NCBI RefSeq assembly: GCF_022760175.1
Contig: NZ_CP094326.1
Location: 1,910,804 to 1,974,803, forward strand
From: Zhouia spongiae
Lineage (GTDB): Bacteria; Bacteroidota; Bacteroidia; Flavobacteriales; Flavobacteriaceae
DNA: 64,000 bases
Direction: 5' to 3'
Below, piece after piece: positions 35,334-44,275 of this stretch. The stretch's first letter is position 1; every line of letters starts with the position of its first letter. Made by a program: the position numbers and the translations under genes. A model generated the notes under the pieces. That model was not told the DNA's origin. It was given only the letters and a program-made list of their open reading frames with translations, and ran no database searches.

Positions 35334-37057
35334 ATTGTGCCTGTTGCACAAGTTAGCAAAAAATTGACATAGGGTTGATATTATCTTTTGATAAGAAGCT
35401 TACCTTGTAGTTATGCAAGGAAAAAAGAAGTATCAGGAGAAGTTATTCAACCAGTTTCAGTTAAGTGAACGCGTACCCAAAGACAATTTCTACCGCCGGT
35501 TAAAAGAGGTGTTGGACTTAGAATATTTGTATGCGCTTACCAAACGATATTACGGTAGTAGCGGACAAAAGAGCATCGATCCGGTGGTGTTCTTTAAACT
35601 TTGTTTGGTAGGTTATTTAGAAAACATTATCAGTGATCGAAAGCTCATAACGCATTGCAGTATGCGATTGGATATTTTGTTCTTTTTGGATTATGATATC
35701 GATGAAGAACTGCCCTGGCATTCTACCATTAGCCGCACCCGTCAGTTATTTCCTGAGTCAGTGTTTGAAGAGGTCTTTACCAAGGTGTTTGAACTATGTG
35801 TATCGGTCGGGATGGTCAGTGGCCATACTCAGGCTATCGATAGCGCCCCTGTAAAAGCCAATGCCTCGATGGACAGTCTGGAGCTCAAAGTACCTGAGGA
35901 AGATTTAGAGTCCTACCTCCGTAAGGTGCGCCATATCAGCAAACGGGACAAGGATAAACCATTACGTCAAGCTAAAGAGAATAAAGCGGGAAAGGATCAG
36001 CAAACCTTATCGGCCAGTAAAAAGGAGCTACAGGCCATAAAGAGCAGGAACAGTAAATGGGCAAAAGATCAGGATCAGCGTCCGGGAGCAGGCAATAAAG
36101 GCTCGAGATATACCAGCAATAAGACCCATTACAGTCCTACCGATCCCGATGCCCGTATCAGTGTCAAACCGGGCAAGGCCAGGAAACTCAATTACCTATC
36201 TCAATTAACCGTAGACACCTCCAATCATGTGATAACCGATATCAAAGCCTACCATGCCGATGGCAAAGACAACCAACAACTGCCCGACATAGTGAAAAGG
36301 GTACAACGACGCTTGTGGAACTCAGGACTGCTATGGGAGAACTGTGTAGCCGATACAGGATATAGCAGTGGGGAGAACTATGCCTTTTTAGAAAAGAATC
36401 AGATCAAGAGTTTTATCCCTCCCCATGGTACTTACAAAGGAGGGCCGGCAGGATTTACATATATTGAGGCAGGCAACTATTGGTTATGCCCTCAGGTCAA
36501 GAAAGTTACTTTCCGCAAACAAAAATTAGAGAAAGGGACTCTAAAAGATCAGTACTTTACCAAACGGAGTGATTGTAAAGGCTGCCCGATAAAACAACAA
36601 TGTATTGGTAAAAGTTATGAGAAACGCATAAACATTACTGCTTATCGCAAAGAATACGAACGTAATATAGCAAGAGTGAATAGTCCGCAGGGACGGTATA
36701 TGAAAGCCAAGCGGCAAAGCACGGTAGAACCGGTGTTTGGAACATTAACACAGTTTATGGGACTTAGAAAAGTGAATACCCTAGGCATTAAACAGGCAAA
36801 CAAATGTATGCAGCTCTCGGCCATAGCCTACAACTTGAAGAAGTACCTGAAATTCATTGAAAACCACACAAAAAGTGGAGTAGCAAGCATGCAAAGTATT
36901 TACTTTTCTTTAAAAGCTATCATACAATACATTTTACGCCTTTTTAAGCCTTTCAATTTTAGTTTACAGCTAAACTATACCACAAAATAAAAGCCCATAA
37001 AAGGGCTTATTTGTATCTTGTTTTTATATAATTAGTGGGTTGTGCAACATCTACCAT
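35334..37057 (+). mobile_element. IS1182-like element, full copy 3
   Basis: Same ends and hairpin as copy 1, with the TATCTTTTGATAAGAAGC 5' variant. Apparently identical to copy 4. Confidence 0.85.
35413..36990 (+). CDS. IS1182-family-like transposase, copy 3
   Basis: 525 aa, intact D, D, E. VPKDN and EYLYALTKR near the N-terminus; middle block EEDLESYLRKVRHISKRD, CPQVKK. The protein is identical to copy 4. Confidence 0.9.
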   Translation: MQGKKKYQEKLFNQFQLSERVPKDNFYRRLKEVLDLEYLYALTKRYYGSSGQKSIDPVVFFKLCLVGYLENIISDRKLITHCSMRLDILFFLDYDIDEELPWHSTISRTRQLFPESVFEEVFTKVFELCVSVGMVSGHTQAIDSAPVKANASMDSLELKVPEEDLESYLRKVRHISKRDKDKPLRQAKENKAGKDQQTLSASKKELQAIKSRNSKWAKDQDQRPGAGNKGSRYTSNKTHYSPTDPDARISVKPGKARKLNYLSQLTVDTSNHVITDIKAYHADGKDNQQLPDIVKRVQRRLWNSGLLWENCVADTGYSSGENYAFLEKNQIKSFIPPHGTYKGGPAGFTYIEAGNYWLCPQVKKVTFRKQKLEKGTLKDQYFTKRSDCKGCPIKQQCIGKSYEKRINITAYRKEYERNIARVNSPQGRYMKAKRQSTVEPVFGTLTQFMGLRKVNTLGIKQANKCMQLSAIAYNLKKYLKFIENHTKSGVASMQSIYFSLKAIIQYILRLFKPFNFSLQLNYTTK

Positions 37058-37073
37058 TGTTGTAGTACGTTTT

Positions 37074-37676
37074 TTATTTGTTTTTTGATAATAATTTTAC
37101 AATATTCGATCGATATTCTTCGTTCTTTTCATTCAGTTCAACTGTTCCGTTTTTCAAGTCAGGATTCAGGAATATTTCTGCGTATAGATTTCGTTCGTCA
37201 TTCTCGTCAAAGAATAGTTTAAAATGAAATCTTCCATTTTCCAAAACAGCATTCTCTTTATTTAATGGAAAAGCCGTAAAAGTCAATTTTTCGCTTGTAA
37301 ATTTCAATGTTTTTGGCTGTCCATAAAATTTAGAAATGACTTCGATTAATTTGTCACTCTCTTTTCCGATTGAATGAATTTCAACTCCATTTGGCTTAAA
37401 ACTTGTGTTGTCAATCTCTTCGTTCACAATTCCTGCTGGGATTCCGTCAGCGATATTGATTTTCAGTCCGACAATTTGATTCTCATATTTCGCTTTACAA
37501 GTTAAGCTCCAAAATCCGTTGTCTAATTTTTCCTTTTCCGTTATAGAGAAAACTAAATCTTGCCAACCTTCTTCAGCGTCTTGTTTGGCAGTCAATTCAA
37601 TCAGATTATTATTTTGACCAAATCCGAAAACGCTACTTAAAAATCCCATTATTAATATTATTCTTTTAATTTTCAT
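37074..37676 (-). CDS. Secreted hypothetical protein (about 200 aa)
   Basis: Started at the ATG at 37676 (MKIKRIILIMGFL), giving a signal peptide ending at FGFGQ; the longer frame would begin within the attC. The body is beta-rich and acidic (FWSLTCKAKYENQIVGLKINIADGIP; RFHKLF-type strands). No recognised family. Sole gene of its cassette; boundary signals match on both sides. Confidence 0.6.
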   Translation of the reverse strand: MKIKRIILIMGFLSSVFGFGQNNNLIELTAKQDAEEGWQDLVFSITEKEKLDNGFWSLTCKAKYENQIVGLKINIADGIPAGIVNEEIDNTSFKPNGVEIHSIGKESDKLIEVISKFYGQPKTLKFTSEKLTFTAFPLNKENAVLENGRFHFKLFFDENDERNLYAEIFLNPDLKNGTVELNEKNEEYRSNIVKLLSKNK

Positions 37677-37813
37677 TGGTTGCTCAAAATGCACTACAAC
37701 GGCTCGGCTATGAGTAGTTGCGTGGTTTAGCACTTAACTTTGCAAGTACACACCAAACTGAAAATCCGAGAGGATTTTCAGAAGTAGGCGAGCACAAGCA
37801 ATTACTTATAGCT

Positions 37814-39537
37814 ATTGTGCCTGTTGCACAAGTTAGCAAAAAATTGACATAGGGTTGATATTATCTTTTGATAAGAAGCTTACCTTGTAGTTATGCAAGG
37901 AAAAAAGAAGTATCAGGAGAAGTTATTCAACCAGTTTCAGTTAAGTGAACGCGTACCCAAAGACAATTTCTACCGCCGGTTAAAAGAGGTGTTGGACTTA
38001 GAATATTTGTATGCGCTTACCAAACGATATTACGGTAGTAGCGGACAAAAGAGCATCGATCCGGTGGTGTTCTTTAAACTTTGTTTGGTAGGTTATTTAG
38101 AAAACATTATCAGTGATCGAAAGCTCATAACGCATTGCAGTATGCGATTGGATATTTTGTTCTTTTTGGATTATGATATCGATGAAGAACTGCCCTGGCA
38201 TTCTACCATTAGCCGCACCCGTCAGTTATTTCCTGAGTCAGTGTTTGAAGAGGTCTTTACCAAGGTGTTTGAACTATGTGTATCGGTCGGGATGGTCAGT
38301 GGCCATACTCAGGCTATCGATAGCGCCCCTGTAAAAGCCAATGCCTCGATGGACAGTCTGGAGCTCAAAGTACCTGAGGAAGATTTAGAGTCCTACCTCC
38401 GTAAGGTGCGCCATATCAGCAAACGGGACAAGGATAAACCATTACGTCAAGCTAAAGAGAATAAAGCGGGAAAGGATCAGCAAACCTTATCGGCCAGTAA
38501 AAAGGAGCTACAGGCCATAAAGAGCAGGAACAGTAAATGGGCAAAAGATCAGGATCAGCGTCCGGGAGCAGGCAATAAAGGCTCGAGATATACCAGCAAT
38601 AAGACCCATTACAGTCCTACCGATCCCGATGCCCGTATCAGTGTCAAACCGGGCAAGGCCAGGAAACTCAATTACCTATCTCAATTAACCGTAGACACCT
38701 CCAATCATGTGATAACCGATATCAAAGCCTACCATGCCGATGGCAAAGACAACCAACAACTGCCCGACATAGTGAAAAGGGTACAACGACGCTTGTGGAA
38801 CTCAGGACTGCTATGGGAGAACTGTGTAGCCGATACAGGATATAGCAGTGGGGAGAACTATGCCTTTTTAGAAAAGAATCAGATCAAGAGTTTTATCCCT
38901 CCCCATGGTACTTACAAAGGAGGGCCGGCAGGATTTACATATATTGAGGCAGGCAACTATTGGTTATGCCCTCAGGTCAAGAAAGTTACTTTCCGCAAAC
39001 AAAAATTAGAGAAAGGGACTCTAAAAGATCAGTACTTTACCAAACGGAGTGATTGTAAAGGCTGCCCGATAAAACAACAATGTATTGGTAAAAGTTATGA
39101 GAAACGCATAAACATTACTGCTTATCGCAAAGAATACGAACGTAATATAGCAAGAGTGAATAGTCCGCAGGGACGGTATATGAAAGCCAAGCGGCAAAGC
39201 ACGGTAGAACCGGTGTTTGGAACATTAACACAGTTTATGGGACTTAGAAAAGTGAATACCCTAGGCATTAAACAGGCAAACAAATGTATGCAGCTCTCGG
39301 CCATAGCCTACAACTTGAAGAAGTACCTGAAATTCATTGAAAACCACACAAAAAGTGGAGTAGCAAGCATGCAAAGTATTTACTTTTCTTTAAAAGCTAT
39401 CATACAATACATTTTACGCCTTTTTAAGCCTTTCAATTTTAGTTTACAGCTAAACTATACCACAAAATAAAAGCCCATAAAAGGGCTTATTTGTATCTTG
39501 TTTTTATATAATTAGTGGGTTGTGCAACATCTACCAA
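37814..39537 (+). mobile_element. IS1182-like element, full copy 4
   Basis: Ends and internal sequence as copy 3; I see no difference from it over the coding region. It lies only about 0.75 kb downstream of copy 3, in the same orientation. Confidence 0.85.
37893..39470 (+). CDS. IS1182-family-like transposase, copy 4
   Basis: 525 aa, protein identical to copy 3. The pair indicates recent duplication or gene conversion between two adjacent attC sites. Confidence 0.9.
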   Translation: MQGKKKYQEKLFNQFQLSERVPKDNFYRRLKEVLDLEYLYALTKRYYGSSGQKSIDPVVFFKLCLVGYLENIISDRKLITHCSMRLDILFFLDYDIDEELPWHSTISRTRQLFPESVFEEVFTKVFELCVSVGMVSGHTQAIDSAPVKANASMDSLELKVPEEDLESYLRKVRHISKRDKDKPLRQAKENKAGKDQQTLSASKKELQAIKSRNSKWAKDQDQRPGAGNKGSRYTSNKTHYSPTDPDARISVKPGKARKLNYLSQLTVDTSNHVITDIKAYHADGKDNQQLPDIVKRVQRRLWNSGLLWENCVADTGYSSGENYAFLEKNQIKSFIPPHGTYKGGPAGFTYIEAGNYWLCPQVKKVTFRKQKLEKGTLKDQYFTKRSDCKGCPIKQQCIGKSYEKRINITAYRKEYERNIARVNSPQGRYMKAKRQSTVEPVFGTLTQFMGLRKVNTLGIKQANKCMQLSAIAYNLKKYLKFIENHTKSGVASMQSIYFSLKAIIQYILRLFKPFNFSLQLNYTTK

Positions 39538-39543
39538 TGTTAG

Positions 39544-41463
39544 CTACCGTTTTTTCTTCGGTTTTTTTCCTCCTTTTTGGAAATATTCGTCTATTTCTCG
39601 ACTAGTCTTATTTAAAGAATAATTGTCCACTTTCTTTAGAAGTTTATCGTCAACCAGTTTATCATTTTCGAGATAATATCCTAAAAGGTCAATTTCATCG
39701 TTCACTCGGATTTTTGGATTCGTGAATAATGGAATTCTTTGTTCTAAATAATCTATAAAATCATCTTCATTCTCTAAAATTTCCGAAAATATCATTAAAT
39801 CAAATAGACTACAATTCCAAGCAAAGTCAACTTCTGGCTTTACAATTCCCAGTTTTTTTAATTCGTGTAGGTTTGATATGAATCCCGACAAGTGTTCAAG
39901 TGTAATTGTTATTCTAAATGTTTTCTTCTTGTTGTCAACTGTAATTGTTAATCCTTGATTATCATAGAATGAATTATCGTCATTTTCTTTGATATATTTA
40001 TATGCACGGTGACTTTGGTAGGCACCATAACCTACAGTTTCAGATAATTGACCTGTTAAACTTTTTAATGCACCTCTTCTAGAAGGTGCGGACAAACCTC
40101 CTGCTTTTATCTCAACTATATAATTGGCTTTATCCGAAATAATAAGTAGGTCTAATTCTGTTTCAATTGGATTTTTATTTTCATCCAAAATCCCTGGTTT
40201 ATACTTCAAGTTTAGATATGACTTTGAACCCTTTATGAAATTATCAAGTAATTCTGCTGTTTTGTTTTCTAGATAGTTATCTCTTGATTGCGAGTATTTA
40301 TTACCTAAATATTTCTCTTTGTAGTACTTTTTGTTTGCATTTTCAATCAAAAATTCTCCAATTTCAAAAAGGTTTCTTGTTAGAATATTAAATGCAAAAA
40401 GATAGTATTCATTATCATATTTGATGATTGGTTTTCGCGTCATTAAGCTCTCATTTAAAGGTAATCCTTGAAATTCTGGATTAAGAAAATCTTTATTATC
40501 TCCAAATTTTTGGCTAATAACTTCAACTACTTTTTTATGCAATTCTTTCCTAAATCTTATTTTGTGCAATTCTTGAAATTGTTCTGGGTCATTTACTAAA
40601 TATCCATTTGGTTTGTTATCTTTTGATACAAAGTCAGGATTGTCAGCTAAAAAATCAATCATTGGTTTTTGGTCATCAGCTCTAAACATTGTAATGCCTT
40701 TTGCTTTTTGCCATTTTTCAAATCGCTCAAATGATTTAGGGTGAGGCATACCATTTGGCAGTATTAATCTACAATACCAAGAATCCTCTAATTGAATAAA
40801 TGTTTCTAAAATATCTTTTGAATCAAATCCGTAATTATCGATATAAAACTGGTCGTGCCCAGAAAACATTTCTTTAAACACATCATATATGTGATTCATA
40901 TAACCGTCTCCTCTCATATGAAGAGCTTCCAAAACCGTTGAAAATCTTAAGTGACTTTCTTGTTCAGAGTAAGCTCCAGTTAATGCTTCTGTCATTATGT
41001 AAGCATTGTAAGACATACGGATGTTAGTAAGTAAATCCTTTAACTCTTCAAAAATTTCAACGGATGGTGACTCTGTTGGATTGTTTTCTAAAGCTGTCGC
41101 AAAACTTGAGGCATATTCTAATGAAACTTCTGCCATTCCATCATCTTCGGGATTGTTATGATTTAGAAAATGATTGTAGGATAGAAAGCCCAATAATTTG
41201 AAATTATCATATGTTTTAAAAATTTCTATAACTCTGTTAATCGAATTTTCTATAAACTCCAGAGTTTTGGGCCTATTTGAAATTATTTGTTGCACATACT
41301 CTTCGTGCTGTTTTTTTGTCCGCTTATTTTTTACTGTAAGGTTCTTTCCTTCAAGTTTTAGTTCAATCCCATTAACTAGCTCCCTTTTAATTTTAGAAGC
41401 TTTACCGTAGACTCTATTTTTCTTTTTATTTTTTTTCTTCTTTCTTCCTCTACTTTTTGGCAT
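39544..41463 (-). CDS. Large protein with PD-(D/E)xK-like motif (639 aa)
   Basis: It begins with a very basic segment (residues 3-18 almost all Lys/Arg), followed by about 370 residues of mixed helical sequence with no family I know. Near residues 420-445 there is an E-(x)-E-L-D-L-L-I-I..YIVEIKAG pattern, which fits the D-(x)n-(D/E)xK core of restriction-type nucleases; EIKAG is the lysine end. The C-terminus is again basic (KKPKKKR). It is the longest cassette gene. A nuclease or defence role is plausible but rests on one motif. Confidence 0.6.
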   Translation of the reverse strand: MPKSRGRKKKKNKKKNRVYGKASKIKRELVNGIELKLEGKNLTVKNKRTKKQHEEYVQQIISNRPKTLEFIENSINRVIEIFKTYDNFKLLGFLSYNHFLNHNNPEDDGMAEVSLEYASSFATALENNPTESPSVEIFEELKDLLTNIRMSYNAYIMTEALTGAYSEQESHLRFSTVLEALHMRGDGYMNHIYDVFKEMFSGHDQFYIDNYGFDSKDILETFIQLEDSWYCRLILPNGMPHPKSFERFEKWQKAKGITMFRADDQKPMIDFLADNPDFVSKDNKPNGYLVNDPEQFQELHKIRFRKELHKKVVEVISQKFGDNKDFLNPEFQGLPLNESLMTRKPIIKYDNEYYLFAFNILTRNLFEIGEFLIENANKKYYKEKYLGNKYSQSRDNYLENKTAELLDNFIKGSKSYLNLKYKPGILDENKNPIETELDLLIISDKANYIVEIKAGGLSAPSRRGALKSLTGQLSETVGYGAYQSHRAYKYIKENDDNSFYDNQGLTITVDNKKKTFRITITLEHLSGFISNLHELKKLGIVKPEVDFAWNCSLFDLMIFSEILENEDDFIDYLEQRIPLFTNPKIRVNDEIDLLGYYLENDKLVDDKLLKKVDNYSLNKTSREIDEYFQKGGKKPKKKR

Positions 41464-41609
41464 AGTTCGATTTTTGGGTTAAATGGTAGCTAACGGTTTA
41501 GTATAACGTTTCGTTGCGGAGAAATCGTTTTTGATTTTTCCGCTGATTGTAAATATAGAAAATATGCGTGATTTTTCCACAGGAAAAACCGTAGCAATGA
41601 AGGTTATAC

Positions 41610-43333
41610 ATTGTGCCTGTTGCACAAGTTAGCAAAAAATTGACATAGGGTTGATATTATCTTTTGATAAGAGGCTTACCTTGTAGTTATGCAAGGAAAA
41701 AAGAAGTATCAGGAGAAGTTGTTCAATCAGTTTCAGTTAAGTGAACGCGTACCTATAGACAATTTCTATCGGCGGTTAAAAGAGGTGTTGGATTTAGATT
41801 ACTTATACCCACTTACCAAACGATATTATGGTAGTAGCGGACAAAAGAGTATCGATCCGGTGGTATTCTTTAAGTTATGTCTGGTTGGGTATTTAGAAAA
41901 TATCACCAGCGACCGTAAACTGATAACCCATTGCAGTATGCGATTGGACATTTTGTTCTTTTTGGGTTATGATATCGATGAAGAACTTCCCTGGCATTCT
42001 ACCATTAGCCGCACCCGTCAGTTATTTCCTGAGTCAGTGTTTGAAGAGGTCTTTACCAAGGTGTTTGAACTATGTGTATCGGTCGGGATGGTCAGTGGCC
42101 ATACTCAGGCTATCGATAGCGCCCCTGTAAAAGCCAATGCCTCGATGGACAGTCTGGAGCTCAAAGTACCTGAGGAAGATTTAGAGTCCTACCTCCGTAA
42201 GGTGCGCCATATCAGCAAACGGGACAAGGATAAACCATTACGTCAAGCTAAAGAGAATAAAGCGGGAAAGGATCAGCAAACCTTATCGGCCAGTAAAAAG
42301 GAGCTACAGGCCATAAAGAGCAGGAACAGTAAATGGGCAAAAGATCAGGATCAGCGTCCGGGAGCAGGCAATAAAGGCTCGAGATATACCAGCAATAAGA
42401 CCCATTACAGTCCTACCGATCCCGATGCCCGTATCAGTGTCAAACCGGGCAAGGCCAGGAAACTCAATTACCTATCTCAATTAACCGTAGACACCTCCAA
42501 TCATGTGATAACCGATATCAAAGCCTACCATGCCGATGGCAAAGACAACCAACAACTGCCCGACATAGTGAAAAGGGTACAACGACGCTTGTGGAACTCA
42601 GGACTGCTATGGGAGAACTGTGTAGCCGATACAGGATATAGCAGTGGGGAGAACTATGCCTTTTTAGAAAAGAATCAGATCAAGAGTTTTATCCCTCCCC
42701 ATGGTACTTACAAAGGAGGGCCGGCAGGATTTACATATATTGAGGCAGGCAACTATTGGTTATGCCCTCAGGTCAAGAAAGTTACTTTCCGCAAACAAAA
42801 ATTAGAGAAAGGGACTCTAAAAGATCAGTACTTTACCAAACGGAGTGATTGTAAAGGCTGCCCGATAAAACAACAATGTATTGGTAAAAGTTATGAGAAA
42901 CGCATAAACATTACTGCTTATCGCAAAGAATACGAACGTAATATAGCAAGAGTGAATAGTCCGCAGGGACGGTATATGAAAGCCAAGCGGCAAAGCACGG
43001 TAGAACCGGTGTTTGGAACATTAACACAGTTTATGGGACTTAGAAAAGTGAATACCCTAGGCATTAAACAGGCAAACAAATGTATGCAGCTCTCGGCCAT
43101 AGCCTACAACTTGAAGAAGTACCTGAAATTCATTGAAAACCACACAAAAAGTGGAGTAGCAAGCATGCAAAGTATTTACTTTTCTTTAAAAGCTATCATA
43201 CAATACATTTTACGCCTTTTTAAGCCTTTCAATTTTAGTTTACAGCTAAACTATACCACAAAATAAAAGCCCATAAAAGGGCTTATTTGTATCTTGTTTT
43301 TATATAATTAGTGGGTTGTGCAACATCTACTAT
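41610..43333 (+). mobile_element. IS1182-like element, full copy 5
   Basis: Same ends as copy 1; inserted in a different attC subfamily from copies 2, 3, 4 and 6 but at the equivalent position. Confidence 0.85.
41689..43266 (+). CDS. IS1182-family-like transposase, copy 5
   Basis: 525 aa, catalytic residues intact. It is mosaic: the first about 65 residues are like copy 1 (VPIDN, DYLYPL), the segment at residues 70-95 is unique to copies 5 and 6 (NITSDRK, FFLGYD), and the rest equals copies 3 and 4. Confidence 0.9.
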   Translation: MQGKKKYQEKLFNQFQLSERVPIDNFYRRLKEVLDLDYLYPLTKRYYGSSGQKSIDPVVFFKLCLVGYLENITSDRKLITHCSMRLDILFFLGYDIDEELPWHSTISRTRQLFPESVFEEVFTKVFELCVSVGMVSGHTQAIDSAPVKANASMDSLELKVPEEDLESYLRKVRHISKRDKDKPLRQAKENKAGKDQQTLSASKKELQAIKSRNSKWAKDQDQRPGAGNKGSRYTSNKTHYSPTDPDARISVKPGKARKLNYLSQLTVDTSNHVITDIKAYHADGKDNQQLPDIVKRVQRRLWNSGLLWENCVADTGYSSGENYAFLEKNQIKSFIPPHGTYKGGPAGFTYIEAGNYWLCPQVKKVTFRKQKLEKGTLKDQYFTKRSDCKGCPIKQQCIGKSYEKRINITAYRKEYERNIARVNSPQGRYMKAKRQSTVEPVFGTLTQFMGLRKVNTLGIKQANKCMQLSAIAYNLKKYLKFIENHTKSGVASMQSIYFSLKAIIQYILRLFKPFNFSLQLNYTTK

Positions 43334-43348
43334 TGTTGTAAACAGTTT

Positions 43349-43789
43349 TTATTCTTTTTTAAATTTATAGTCAAGCCAATAATTTGTAGATATTCGCATA
43401 TCATTTTCTTTATCAAGTATTTTTTTTAAAGTCAGTTTGTCCCAATAAACACAACCAGAGCAAACTGAAACAATCCCATTAGATTTATATATTTCCGAAA
43501 TTTTTTCTTTCAGTTCTTTTGTCAGAGTGAGTTTGTTTAATTCAGTTAGTTTTTCACAAACAACTACAGCTAGATATTTTTCAGCATTATTCTCCGAATC
43601 AAGAAGTTTAATAATGGAATTGTATTTTTCTTTGTCAATTAGTTTGGAAACTTTCTGAACTGGCTTTGATTGACTTCCGTCCTCGTAGCAACCAAATCCA
43701 ACCATTTCATTAACATCTACATTTGATTGAGCAATTCCGTTAATTGGAATACTAATTATAAAAGTTAAGGTAAATATTATTTGCTTCAT
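43349..43789 (-). CDS. Secreted hypothetical protein (146 aa)
   Basis: Signal peptide ending near NGIAQS. The mature part has three cysteines (GFGCYEDG and SVCSGCVYW) in a mostly helical sequence (KEKISEIYKSN). No recognised family. It is second in a two-gene cassette, 30 bp after the 106 aa gene. Confidence 0.65.
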   Translation of the reverse strand: MKQIIFTLTFIISIPINGIAQSNVDVNEMVGFGCYEDGSQSKPVQKVSKLIDKEKYNSIIKLLDSENNAEKYLAVVVCEKLTELNKLTLTKELKEKISEIYKSNGIVSVCSGCVYWDKLTLKKILDKENDMRISTNYWLDYKFKKE

Positions 43790-43818
43790 TTATTAACTAT
43801 GTCTAACATTAAAACTAG

Positions 43819-44139
43819 TTACTTTGCCGTTTTTGTCAAATGCCCTGTGTCAATTCCGTGTTTAGCCATTCCTAAATAGTAACCAAATTCGGATTCGTTT
43901 TTAGTTTCTGGAATTCCCAACAATTCAATTATTTCAGTCTTGGATTTTCCTTTCAGTTCGTGATTATTCCTCAAACTGTTCATCATATCCCAACGCAATG
44001 ACCATTCAGATTCTGATTCCGTCCAGTTTTTCCACTTTTCAGAGTCAAATTTTTCGTGAGTGATATTTCCTTTCAGTGCAAAACCGATTAGAATTAGCAT
44101 TCCGAAAATCAGAAATCCGTATTTTAATGCTTTTTTCAA
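43819..44139 (-). CDS. Small membrane-anchored hypothetical (106 aa)
   Basis: One N-terminal membrane segment (YGFLIFGMLILIGFAL) and a soluble tail with WTESESEWSLRWDMMNSLRNNHELKGKSKTEIIELLGIP. The tail resembles the anchor-type SmpA/OmlA pattern in which a K-x-E-I-(x)-x-L-L-G-x-P loop is followed by YxLG, here as YYLG. First gene of a two-gene cassette. Confidence 0.65.
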   Translation of the reverse strand: MKKALKYGFLIFGMLILIGFALKGNITHEKFDSEKWKNWTESESEWSLRWDMMNSLRNNHELKGKSKTEIIELLGIPETKNESEFGYYLGMAKHGIDTGHLTKTAK

Positions 44140-44275
44140 TTTTTGTCTTAAATTGTTTACAACGCATTAGGCTATGAGTGGTTGCGTTTTAGGTTCGTGA
44201 TTTATCCGCTTGTGATAAAGATTAAAAGTAGGAATAAATCCTCATGTTAACCACCACAAGCAATTACTTATAGCC

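Larger units (their letters stand above)
35214..37068 (-). other. attC site split by full IS1182-like copy 3
   Basis: Core side AAGCCCAACGTATTAGGCTATGGG, stem partner CACAAGCAATTATTTATAGCC. The inverse-core end GTTGTAGTACG at 37059-37068 pairs with the cassette opening at 37692. Confidence 0.85.
37692..39549 (-). other. attC site split by full IS1182-like copy 4
   Basis: Core side CACTACAACGGCTCGGCTATGAGTAG, internal arm AAATCCGAGAGGATTTTCAG, stem partner ACAAGCAATTACTTATAGC. Inverse core GGTAGCTAAC (about 39540-39549) is the exact complement of its cassette opening at 41487. Confidence 0.85.
41487..43344 (-). other. attC site split by full IS1182-like copy 5
   Basis: Core side GGTAGCTAACGGTTTAGTATAACG with stem TTTCGTTGCGGAG pairing with GTAGCAATGAAGGTTATAC (same subfamily as 28.34 and 47.85 kb). 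Inverse core GTTTACAAC pairs exactly with the opening of its cassette at 44156. Confidence 0.85.
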
